DNA of 64,000 bases from Pachyseris speciosa (taxonomy: Eukaryota > Cnidaria > Anthozoa > Scleractinia > Pachyseridae). The notes under the pieces were generated by a model. The model made no database searches, was not told the DNA's origin, and saw only the letters and a list, made by a program, of their open reading frames with translations. A program made the translations under genes and the position numbers. Where the stretch lies: NCBI GenBank assembly GCA_016490735.1, contig JAEMWC010000968.1:262665-326664 (forward strand). The letters are read 5' to 3'. Of this stretch, positions 41,761-51,662 are shown in pieces (position 1 is the first letter of the stretch; each line of letters begins with the position of its first letter).

Positions 41761-42302
41761 AGATCACGCGGCTGGTAATACTCGCCAACTTGACGTTCGG
41801 AGAGCTAGCGAAAGCAACGCCAGATAAGGGTCAGATGGTGGTGAAACACAAGACGTTGACCTCTCTTGGACCTGCTCATCTGGTTCTGAACCCTACCATT
41901 TACACGTGGCTGCAGGCATTCGTAAAGGTCATGCGAAACAAAATACCAGGTGCACGGACGAGCAGCGATGATCATGTCTTCATCAGCTCTACTGGAAACG
42001 CTATGTCATCAGTCGTCCATGGGTTGGCGCAGCTGAACTCATCTTGGCAGAAAGTAACGGGCAATGTACTTGTCAGGGTGAACGCGACGGCGTTAAGAAA
42101 GGCAGCAGTTTCCGCTGTACATGAAGAACATGGGCATCTGAAGAAGGATCTAGCAGAGCTGATGGGCCACAATTAAAAGACAGCAGAAGAGTTCTACCTT
42201 ATCCGCCAGAAGGAGAAAACCACCGCCAAAGCATCTGAGGCATTGCGCAATATCATGTACAGAATCGATCAGACGGAAGCTGAAGAAGAAGTGCCAGAGT
42301 GA
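41760..42302 (+). pseudogene. Crypton-like tyrosine recombinase catalytic domain
   Basis: In frame after the TGA at 41757: an arginine in TRLVILANLTFGEL (box I position), KHKT (catalytic Lys region), GPAHLVL, WLQAFV, VFISSTG, then VNATALRKAAVSAVHE (box II Arg), AELMGHN (His) and, after an in-frame TAA at 42174-42176, KTAEEFYLIRQ with the expected nucleophilic Tyr. The order R-K-R-H-Y is that of phage-integrase/Crypton recombinases, which cut and rejoin DNA through a 3'-phosphotyrosine. The TAA lies between His and Tyr, so the protein as encoded lacks its nucleophile. Confidence 0.65.
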
Positions 42303-42349
42303 GGTGGTGTCCCAACAGCAAGGTAGGTAGGAAGATCAAAGGGATGGGA

Positions 42350-42525
42350 ATTTGAAAAACGGTCGGCATCGCTGGACAGATGAGGAGAATGAAGCAGTGA
42401 AATCGGCATTTGAAATGGCTGTCAAGGAGAAATCCATTGATATACAAACAGTAAAAGACATCATTCCAGGGCACGAAATCCACAGTAAAATCGACGCAAG
42501 AAAAGTTAAGTCAGATGCTTTATAA
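42350..42525 (+). pseudogene. SANT/Myb-like segment downstream of the recombinase
   Basis: In a shifted frame: RHRWTDEENEAVKSAFEMAV, then KDIIPGHEIHSKIDARKVK and a stop. The W-T-x-E-E-N start and the length are those of a SANT/Myb-type helix-turn-helix, a DNA-binding module I associate with the C-terminal side of animal Crypton-like proteins. Frameshifted relative to the catalytic domain. Confidence 0.4.
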
Positions 42526-42559
42526 AGGAAGCGGGGTCTAAGGAAAGTGGGCCAGCTCT

Positions 42560-42856
42560 TCCGACTGAGACTGAACGCAGCACGACAAACTTCATCCCTT
42601 GTTTCTGGACGAGAAGTCAGAGGTTACGTCATTAGTGAGCCGTAAAGGAGGAACGACCTTCACAGATCATCAAACAGAAATACATTGGTGGTTGTTTGGA
42701 GATCTTGTCGAAAGCAATGAAAGAATTACCCAAAATTATGTGAAGACCACGATTGAAGAAGAAGATGAAGCAAGAAAAGAGATAGTTGGTTTTACGCCTC
42801 AGCATCTTTTAGACAGTTGGGACAGAGCGAAGGAAGATTGCGCGTCTTCAAGATAA
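42560..42856 (+). pseudogene. Further C-terminal fragment of the recombinase gene
   Basis: The frame reads EKSEVTSLVSRKGGTTFTDH and continues as a charged helical segment to FTPQHLLDSWDRAKE and a stop. A TFT-D-x-x motif followed by a helical tail again resembles what I recall of coral Crypton-like proteins, but the match is weak. It is in a third frame, so the gene is multiply broken. Confidence 0.3.
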
Positions 42857-43003
42857 AAAAAGAGCAGGTCATCACTGGTAAGCACACTTGACTTGTATGC
42901 ATGCTTTGAGTGTACCATGACATAAGTTAAACACAGCTGTATTTACCATGTTTCTTTAGAATAGTTTTGCCTTAAAATTTCAGCATTCAAGGACTCAAAA
43001 AGA

Positions 43004-43272
43004 CGCTGAGCCATTGCAGCTAGAACGAGCGTTTACATTCGTTAATTAATTACTGTTGCTGTTAATTTAATTAAGTAGAGCTATTTTAAGGTTAAGTGGC
43101 TTATTGTTATTTCGTTATAATTGCTGAGCCACTGTAGTTAGAACGAGCTAGCTTTAACATTCGTTAAGAAAAACCACTACATAGGTTAATTAATGTCACT
43201 CTTACTGTTAATTTAACTAAGAAAAGCCATTTTAGGCTTAAGTACTGTTACTGTTAATTCGTTAAAATTGCT
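43004..43272. repeat. Degenerate ~125-150 bp tandem repeat
   Basis: Two units start GCTGAGCCA(T/C)TG near 43005 and 43124; each holds TAGAACGAGC, ACATTCGTTAA and ACTGTTAATT words. Non-coding, AT-rich. Confidence 0.6.
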
Positions 43273-44394
43273 TTTATTATAGAGCATTTGTTGTTAAAAA
43301 GGTATATGTTGGATTCTCTGAGGTGGCATTAACGTTACTTAATACCGCTTGCAATATTATGATCATAACCATAATTATGAGAAGCTCTTTTACCCTGTAG
43401 AAGGCCCAACTTACGGCATGTTCCTTTTTGTAACCTCGAGATTTTATGAATAAAATAAAAGATACGAAGTTTTGGTAAAAGTGCTTACATTCTCTTCACT
43501 CAATAAACATTAAGCAATCAGGAAATGAAAGAAAATTGTCATCAGAAAACTAACCAATAATTTTTGGATTGTACCCTATTCCACACCCTGCAATTGTTCC
43601 TTTTCGTAACATTAGCGCATTTCGAGTGCATTCAGGAAAAAATTAAAAACTCCCTTTTACATGGCATTACCATGTCAGTACTTTCACATCACATCGACGG
43701 AAGGGCAGGCTATATGATTCAATAAAAATCTTCGATAGCCATGGTTTTAATAACCTAAAATATCACTTCGCATGGATTGAATAGATTTAGCAACATTTTA
43801 GCAACTTTTGCGCCTTCAGATAGCACTACGTTCCTGCCAAAAAGTCGCGTAAATTCTTTAAAACACAGCGAGATATTTCCAAACTCCTTGGACAATGTTG
43901 TAAACTAATTGTCTTGATGTCCTATAACCTACAGCGCCATCCATTGCATATTTCAAGAACTATTTTACTTTTAAGAATTGAAACCAAAAAACACTAACCT
44001 TTGAAAACTTTTTCAAACCTTAGTCGACTATAAAAAGTATAGACTTACACTCGGTTTGAAAGCTGTGAGCTTTTAACACAAATTAAAACGTTTCAGGAAG
44101 TTCTCTGGCCAATGTGCACCTTAGTTAACGCAATATATCCGCGCGATTTGCTTTATTTTCGGATTTATAACACTTTCCCGTTCAGAAACCTGACGAGTGT
44201 TCCTTTTCGTAACATTTTTGACTTTGTCAAAATGTTACGTCGCTAAATTTCAATCTTTGTTCAAGCTTTCTTTACTGCTGAAAAAACTCCTTAAAATCTT
44301 CCCATTACTTCAACTTTGGTTTTAAAAACACGCTGCAAATTAAATATGGCTAAGTTAGAAAATAGGTTACGAAAAGTACTGACGATGAATCTAA

Positions 44395-44437
44395 GGGTGG
44401 GTGGGTGGGTGGGTGGATGGATGGATGGATGGATAGA
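44395..44437. repeat. GGGT/GGAT microsatellite, right flank
   Basis: GGGT repeats passing into GGAT repeats, in the same orientation as 40155-40200. It is consistent with one microsatellite split by the element between. Confidence 0.9.
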
Positions 44438-44587
44438 AAACTTTACTTCATCACGGTAGTTTTTATCAAAAATTTGGTTGGTTAAAGGCGCTTTCAGGTA
44501 TCAGGTGCGTTGAAAGGTGTCTCCAAAAATAAGTGTCTCGCAAAAATTTTGGCAAATTTTACGGATCTCGCAGCTTGTATCGAAATT

Positions 44588-45068
44588 TAATTAGCCTGCG
44601 TGCAGACGTCTCCTATTTCCTTTGTTGCACGCGGAAAAGGGACGTCTGCGAAACAGCGTCGCTAATCGTGTTCCAGTATCCTGCTGTTTTCCTAGGATCT
44701 TGGAAAGGACTGTGATTGGTAGCCAGGTAGTGGTCATTTTTCGAACGAATTCTGTTTGGTTTTTATCTAATTATAAAGTACATCTCATAATGTTCAGAGC
44801 AGTTGTAGCATAAACATCTCCTGGGAAACGAATCTCTTTGACAAATTGGTTTCTTCTTCGCTGAACGATCATGGCTTCCCGCTAATGCAATATTCAACGC
44901 TCGTCAAGGTCTTGGACCCCACGCATTCTACACACGTAATTCTCAATTACTTATGCGAAATTTAAAACCAAACAGCGGGATACTGGAACACGATTAGCGA
45001 CGCTGTTTCGCAGACGTCCCTTTTCCGCGTGCAACAAAGGAAATAGGAGAGGTCTGCACGCAGGCTAA
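44588..45068. mobile_element. 481-bp TIR element with TTAGCCTGCGTGCAGAC ends
   Basis: Exact 8-bp duplication TCGAAATT (44580-44587, 45069-45076). TIRs of about 100 bp nearly match, including CTATTTCCTTTGTTGCACGC and GATTAGCGACGCTG-type words. There is no transposase. The 8-bp duplication suggests hAT-like mobilisation. Three open frames across it are reflections of the TIR. Confidence 0.85.
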
Positions 45069-45169
45069 TCGAAATTCTGCGCGAAGCCGTCTCGGTGTCT
45101 TGACTTCTTAAGCGATCACAAGCGATTGCGTCGGGTTCGCAGAGAAAAAACCGTGGACTCACCGTGACC

Positions 45170-45325
45170 AACTCGAAAGCTTAAGCTACTTTGGTCACTG
45201 CGCACATTTGCTTTTCATCACTTCTGTGATTTAATTTGCTGACTTGTCTCCTCTACCCATGCAATGTATTTTAATGTAGAAATGTTTGTAAATAGTGCAA
45301 AAAAGAATAAACTAAACTGAAACTG
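45170..45325 (+). mobile_element. Possible LINE 3' end
   Basis: Ends AAAAGAATAAACTAAACTGAAACTG, resembling the ACTGAAACTG tail of the LINE at 31310-32500 but in plus orientation. No coding part is left. Confidence 0.35.
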
Positions 45326-45439
45326 TGTGGCAAAGTCACGGATTTACCATCGCCACCCTTTGTTACATGTGCGAATACGGTAGGATCAGTTCAAAATACA
45401 TGTAACTGGTAACCAATTAATTACGACTGAATTTGAATC

Positions 45440-45980
45440 AGTCTGCAGGGCCGTAGCAAGGGGAACACCCCCACCCCACCCCCCAATTTTGCCCACCCAA
45501 ATAGGCTTTTGTACATTATGCTAGCAGTTTTTGAGCATTTTAGTGAGGCAAAAGCATTGAGCATTATTCGAGCATTTTAGTGGCATTTTCCCGGAAAATT
45601 AAATTTTTTTTTTCTGAGAAACTAAAAAAGAAATTATTTTTTTGGAGAAAATGAGGACTAAAACTCAAAATTCATAGAGTGATGATTTCGAGTGTTAGGT
45701 TTTTTTGGCTGTATGAATTAACTAGTACATACGTTGTTGTTGTTGTTACTTGCAACACTTGTACGTTTTTGTAAGTATGAACAGTTAACACCATGTTAAA
45801 AACTTTGAAATTCATTAAAAAAAAAACCGTTTGTGCATGAGCATTATCCGAGCATTTTAGTGGCTATTTTTGGGAAGACCGAGCATTTTAGTGGGAAAAT
45901 TGGAGCATTAAGGTGGAGCATTTTAGTGGGGAAGCAAAAGCATAATGTGGAAAAGCCTACACCCAAACTTAAAAACACCC
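45440..45980. mobile_element. Repeat with GAGCATTTTAGTGG words and inverted ends
   Basis: AATAGGCTTTTGTACATTATGC near 45500 is complementary to GCATAATGTGGAAAAGCCTA near 45940. Several GAGCATTTTAGTGG copies lie between. A poly-C stretch (45465-45485) lies at the left end. Probable MITE. Confidence 0.5.
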
Positions 45981-47700
45981 ATGCTTTATAATCAAAAGTT
46001 TAAAATAAAATTTGAATCTCCCAGGGCTTTGAAGCAATTGCAAGATGTCAATAACTCTTAAAGGAATTATTCCTGATGAACTATAGTATCCATTTCCCCA
46101 TTTAATGTTTCTCCTTTTCTATTAAAGACATGCGCTGAACTTGGCTATCGCTGACGCAACGCGACCGTTTGCGACAGCGACAATTCATTGTCCATTCCTC
46201 TTTGTTTTCTTTGCGACAGCAACATTTTTCCCTAACGAAACAAGCGACAGAGTCGTAATCGAGCGACAAAGTGACACCAGACCACCCCTTGGAAGGCCTC
46301 GCGACTAGCCATGAAAAAAAAAATTCTATCTGAATCCCTGGTGGTATGCATTATTGAGCATCATAATTATCCTGCAGGTAAGTAACCTTTGTCCAATTTT
46401 GTATTTTAGTGAGTGGAGAAAGGAGTTAACAGAGATGGCTGATAGCAGTTTTTGTTTCTCCCGAAGGTCGTAGTTTTTGTGTTTCGTCTGAACAATTCTG
46501 TACGTTTAGAACAGTGCAATAGTGATGTCTGGTTAGAATGCATCACATCAGTTTCACTAAAAGTATACATGCTTTATTTGAATCGCCAAATTTACTGTTG
46601 TTTCGCTATTTCTCAATTTATAAACCAGAAAATAGGCATATCATGAAACCCAACTTAAAATGTATGCTAGCAGTGAAAGGATTTGGGTAAATAAAGTTCC
46701 TGTTTCAATTATTCTGACTTCATCTACTGTCAGCCTGCTGAAATCTTGGTCTTTTTGCTTGGATGAGAATTAAAAGTTCACCAAAAGAGACAGAATGTCA
46801 ATATGCTATTTACTGGTGCATGTACAACTGTATGCGTCAGACCTAAACTTATAGGAATTTTCAAATGTTCAGGAAGGTTCCTTATAATACATTTCTGTAG
46901 ATGTCTAGATGCACAGTTTATGGAAGCACAAAAAGGGATGACATTTTCACAGATGTTTTGTAGCATATTTATCGCTGTAAACTGTATAGCCCCAGTTTTC
47001 GTTTTGAATGCCAGTTGCCCTTAGCTTGTAGTGGCTCAGTTTTAAACATATATTTTGTCTGTGAATTAATGTACCGATCCTGACCAGCAGTTACTTCTGT
47101 ACACCAATGCAAGTAATGTACTGTAGTACGAACGACTAACCAATGTAAGCAAAATGTATTCATCATGTTTAGACCAAAAGCCCAAGAGAAGTCTAGTCAA
47201 AATGGGTGATAAACTTCAAGTCAACAAGTCAGTCTCAACTCATTTGCCATACTTGTACAGATGTAGAATTGTTATTGATTTTCTAGATGTGTTCAAGCTA
47301 CTTATCTCATTGGCCAAAATACAAGTCATGGTACTTGTATTAACCACTGCATGTAAAAATGTGAACTATCGGATAGAGGCGCTCAATCTCATTCTTTTTT
47401 TCCAAAATATACAATTCAGTAGCACCAGTTTAGCAGTCTTTAAACTTAAGAATTTTGATGAAAATGTTGAATGAAAGATGATTGTGTATTTTTGTCTCCT
47501 GGTGACTAGTAATTCGATCCACAGTAATGAAATATTTAATGTTCACGACTTTTTCAACACAAAATGTTATCACTGAGTCCATGCGAGTTCATAACTGTTG
47601 AATCTTAGACTGCCGTTGATCTCGATGGATGGAGACACTACATCAGTTACTTGGAACAAAAATGGCAGTCAACAGCAATTACAACCAAGCCGACATTTAA
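45981..47700. other. Stretch without a recognisable gene
   Basis: Frames of 60-106 codons on both strands carry no motif. GTAAATAAAGTTCCTGTTTC near 46690 would suit a plus-strand polyadenylation site, so part of 46430-46710 could be a host 3' UTR. This is weak evidence. Confidence 0.35.
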
Positions 47701-47706
47701 AATTCA

Positions 47707-47710
47707 ATAA

Positions 47711-47773
<63 letters not shown>
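47707..47773. repeat. ATA/AAT microsatellite
   Basis: About 22 AAT units. It lies just outside the left edge of segment C and separates it from unrelated sequence. Confidence 0.95.
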
Positions 47774-47835
47774 TAAACAACAACAATTAAACTGTCCTGC
47801 TACTTGTCCTTGCAAAGTACAGAAAAAAAAAACAA

Positions 47836-48040
47836 GGTCGAACTGAAAGCATATACAAGGCTCTTGGAGCACAGAGCCTACAGCCAGTTCAAATAAGCTG
47901 TATTCACCTGGAGAAAATTCGTTGAGCAGGGTCACACAACCATCACAAACTCAGCTCACTTATGGTATCATCCATGCAGGACTCTAACCCGGGCCACAAT
48001 GGTGGGCTGTAAGTGCTCTCACCATTATTCCAATTCCCTG
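47836..48040 (-). mobile_element. tRNA-derived SINE (same insertion as 4576-4775)
   Basis: The minus-strand B box GGTTAGAGTCC and the body match the copy in A; the A box has decayed (AATAATGG in place of ACAGTGG). Shared position shows it predates the duplication. Confidence 0.7.
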
Positions 48041-49285
48041 CTCGGCCCCAGCAAGTAATAATTATGCTAGCTGTTATATACATATAAAGATATGCACATA
48101 AATACACATGTGGCATATTCTTTAAAAGTTCTACATTACGTTTTCATCTCAATCAAAAGTCTGTTTAGTGTTCTTTCAGTGTATAGTACAGTTGATGATC
48201 GACTTTGAAGGTTCCAGCCAACTTAACAAAACTTCCATTTCAACTCACACTGAGTATGGACAAGATGCCTGTCATGAATACATGTATTAGGGAAAATTAG
48301 TCTAACTACATGTATTTGACCAGTCATGATCTGATAAAAATTAATATTCAGGTGCACTGTAAACAGTTATCTTCAATTACCCACAAAGTGGAAAACTTAA
48401 CCTTTTGGCAGCGTGTGGAAGGCAAATACTGCAGAAATCTAATGAGGTCAGTTTAACTCAATGAAAGTAACTAATGTTTTAGCAGTACCTGCAGAATCTC
48501 TCTATAATGACTAAGTTGTAACACTGCAATCATACAGTGTACCTTACTGTTTCAGCATTTGTTGTTTTCTAAATCAGCAAAACCTTCAGTTAGTTTTATC
48601 TCCATTACAGTCATTTCAAAAATTTGTGCAGTTAAGGATAATTAATGCAGCAAAAATTAATGACTGGTAAATGTCACATTTCACATGTAACAGAATTTAT
48701 ACATGTACAGTGTACCATATACTGATCCTCACTATAAGTTAAAGCCAACTGTGAGGCTCATTTAAAGATTATTAAATAAATCAAAAATGACCCTTATTGG
48801 GCTACACTGAAGAGTTACATGTAGGAGCTTGAGTTGTCCACAGAGTAAGTTGCTACTTCCTCTGGGTAATGCACAATATACCAGCTGGGAAACAACCCAT
48901 TTTAGTTGTTCGAAACAATTAATATTAATTGTAATGTATATTCATGTATAAATTATTTTTGTTTCACTTTCACTTGTCTCCTCCATTATACTGTATACAG
49001 TGCAGGAAAACAGTGAATTCAGTTAATAAGTATTTCTGTTCAAAGTGGTTTCACCTAAAACATGTTGCAGAGAGACTTACTTAACTCTTACAACGAAGCC
49101 TTTCAGAAAGGAAAACTTTAAATTCAGTTTCACAAAGAAGAGGAAACATTTCTTTTAATTATCTCCAAAAGAACACAGCCACTAAGTGTCAAAAATAACT
49201 ATCTGGCATCCTATAACTCTGCTTAACGTTGACTACAGAATTCTCTCAGCTATTGCCTTGAATGAATAGAAATCTTTCTACTAAA
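48041..49285. other. Non-coding stretch matching 4940-7140
   Basis: Aligned with copy A but shortened: the region of the 320-bp tandem repeat is mostly missing. No gene seen. Confidence 0.6.
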
Positions 49286-49289
49286 ATTA

Positions 49290-50135
49290 ATAGTCATTCC
49301 GACCAAACAGGTTTTGTCAAGAATAGATTATATCGGTCAGAATATAAGACTCTCATAATTAAATGATCTAATGGAATAAACAGAGCCTAAAAATATCTCA
49401 GAAATCTTTCTTTTTGTGGACTTTGAAAAAGCTAAATTGACTCTATAGAGAGAAGCTATAACAAAAACTTTAGAACTTTCCAACTTTGGACCTTCTATAA
49501 GAAAATTAATTGGCTTTCCGTTCTCTTTAATAGTTGCAAAACAGTAGTTATGAACGCCGGCTTTATGACAAAAATTATTTCGAAGTTTTGAGAGGCATAC
49601 GTCAGGGTTGCCCCTAAGCCCTTCCCGTTTATGCTAGCGGTGGAACGACTAGCTGGCTTTACAAATCAGACAAGAACCAAACTGTAGACTGAGGTACATG
49701 TATTCATCTCCCTAACTCTTTAGACTGAGGGGTAAAAATATCTCAATTTGCTGATGACACTATGCTCTTAAGTAGTGAAACAAATTCCCTTAAATGTCTG
49801 CTGCAAATCATTAGAAACTTTGGTATCATTTCAGGCTTAGAATTGAATAAGGGTAGAATAAAACCAAAGTATTGTTGTTTGGCTCTCAGTTAAAGCAGAA
49901 GGACACAAACATATTAGAATTCTGCATTATTTGAAAGACCCAATTAAAATACTTGGAACTCGTTTGTCATACAATGTGGACAAGAATAATGATGCTACAG
50001 TAACTTCTTCACCAAAAATCAGAAAATGAAACCAAAATTAAATTTTTGGCAGTTGCATGATCTTACGCTGTATGGTAAATCCCTTTTAGCCAAATCCCTT
50101 TGATGCTTAGATCAATTAAATGTATTAATTACTAG
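49290..50135 (+). pseudogene. Degenerate L1/Tx1-like LINE reverse transcriptase (copy C)
   Basis: Better preserved than in A. In order and in changing frames: SDQTGFVKN, FLFVDFEKAKLTL (palm motif A region, altered), FEVLRGIRQGCP, then ISQFADDTMLLSSETNS with the catalytic ADD, NFGIISGLELNKG, KILGTRLSYNVDKNN and LTLYGKSLLAKSL-type remains. This spans RT motifs A to E and the start of the thumb. Many frameshifts; not active. Confidence 0.75.
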
Positions 50136-50242
50136 TTGCGTCTACGCTCAGTGTGCCGGACAAGGTCATAAATGAAGTTCAAGGTCACCACTTCTCTTTT
50201 TTATGAAAAAATAAAAAGGCAAATTCAAAGGAAAGTAATAAT

Positions 50243-50515
50243 AATTACCAATTATTCACTGAAGTGGAGGTAAATGTCCACCACTTTCACAGACACTGAG
50301 GTGAATAATTGTTTTAGTATAATTATACCACACAAGCTGAATAATGAGTGGACCAAATTGTTTCTTTATGTGTGACAATATACCGACAAGCGGTCGGAAA
50401 TTGTAAAATCTCGTTTGCCGGCTGCTCGGAGGTGAATAGTACTTGCTAATCACCTCCGAGTTAACCAATCAGAGTGCGAAAAAAGCACTATTCACTTGTG
50501 AGGTATAACTATTTG
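50243..50515 (-). mobile_element. MITE of the TATATACCACACAAG family, copy 2
   Basis: Reverse orientation relative to 36133-36445: AATTATTCACTGAAGTGGAG, then ACCACACAAGCTGAATAA, ACAATATACCGACAAGCGG and CACTATTCACTTGTGAGG. It inserted in copy C only. Confidence 0.65.
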
Positions 50516-51650
50516 AAGATATCCTGTCACAGCTGACATGCCCCCAGTAATCTATTTTTTTGAATAGATGTGTATAACAAGGAAGTGAATCAAGGCCCCA
50601 TCTCCACAACTTGCAATTCAACAATAAAGTAAGTAAAAAACAAAATGGAGAATAACTGGGGATGGCCATTAGTTCAAACAGTCACCAAATCCCTGTTTAC
50701 ACTGAGGGAAGATATCATCCAGTTACACAATTAGCCAGCTGAACTACACTGTATATGGTAGCATTGCTATTAATTAATGGGATTGTCTGTGGCCAGCCTT
50801 GTTGAGAAAATATCCTAGGCTGGAATTCAACACTGTAGGCAGTTATAGAGCAACTGAAGCATCACATTCCATGTATGACAAAAAAAATGGAACAATGTAA
50901 ACTAAATTACAGTGTATCCATTATTTTAGTTTACTCTCTATCATTGGAGTCATCATCAGTGAAAGTGGAGCCAGCTAGTCTGTTTCAGTCAGAGGTGGAA
51001 AATGACAATTAATCAAAGATTTGCCTGAGAAGAAAAGTGACCCTTGCAAGTGTGAACCAGTATAATTATTCTGAGATAATTTTACTATAGAAACACACTT
51101 TGAAAGTTGCTTGGCCTATATTCAGGGTACCTCAGTTATCGTGGGTCAGCTTTGTAGACCAGTCCTTGAATTTAATGCCTGATTAACTACTAGCTTGTTT
51201 AGCTTATCAAAGACTGGACACCGTATGAAAAATGGAGGAACCTTAAAACAAAAATGGTTCATGGCAGAGCCAGTCATGGCATACAATAATAACTGGAGTT
51301 CAACTCAGTCGTGCTTGCAAATTAAGTGCAGATGGCACTCATGCTGTTTGACTTCTTTATTGGTTCTCTGATTGTTCTTGAATAATGATAGCTGCACTGA
51401 GCTACAGCAGCAATTTTAGCCATGCGACCAAATTCAGTGGATTTCACCACGCATCATCTAAATGATCTTGTTGAGCATACTGATGGTATGAGTAAATGTT
51501 TGCCAGATAATTTGTTTTCCTTGTTCAAGCAGCACTTAACTTAACTTTTAAAACTTAACTAAACTTAACTTAGTGTTAATAAGATTTCAAGCAGCCTAGT
51601 GTGATAATAAAAAAAATTACCAAAATTTTGGTATTATTATTAGCCAAAGA
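50516..51650. other. Non-coding stretch
   Basis: No gene seen. Near 51540-51580 TTAACTTAACTTTTAAAACT repeats form a small AACTT cluster. Confidence 0.5.
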
Positions 51651-51662
51651 ATGGAAAAAGAA

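Larger units (their letters stand above)
40201..44392. mobile_element. Candidate 4.2-kb element with a tyrosine-recombinase pseudogene
   Basis: Ends AGATTCAT (40201-40208) and ATGAATCT (44385-44392) are inverted, and both are followed inward by TTT(T/C)GTAAC-type sequence. Outside, a GGGT/GGAT microsatellite continues on each side in one orientation, as if the element split it. The interior holds an array of 15-bp motifs at the left, a recombinase pseudogene with an acidic leader, a nested MITE, and AT-rich tandem repeats at the right with scattered further motif copies. The boundaries and the view that these parts form one element are inference. Confidence 0.55.

Noticed and set aside
44533..45171. 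Frames sharing ADVSYFLCCTRKRDVCETAS on both strands
   Set aside because: The same peptide appears twice because the two TIR arms of the 44588-45068 element are inverted copies.
47598..47935. Frames with poly-Ile on both strands
   Set aside because: Translation of the AAT/ATT microsatellite.
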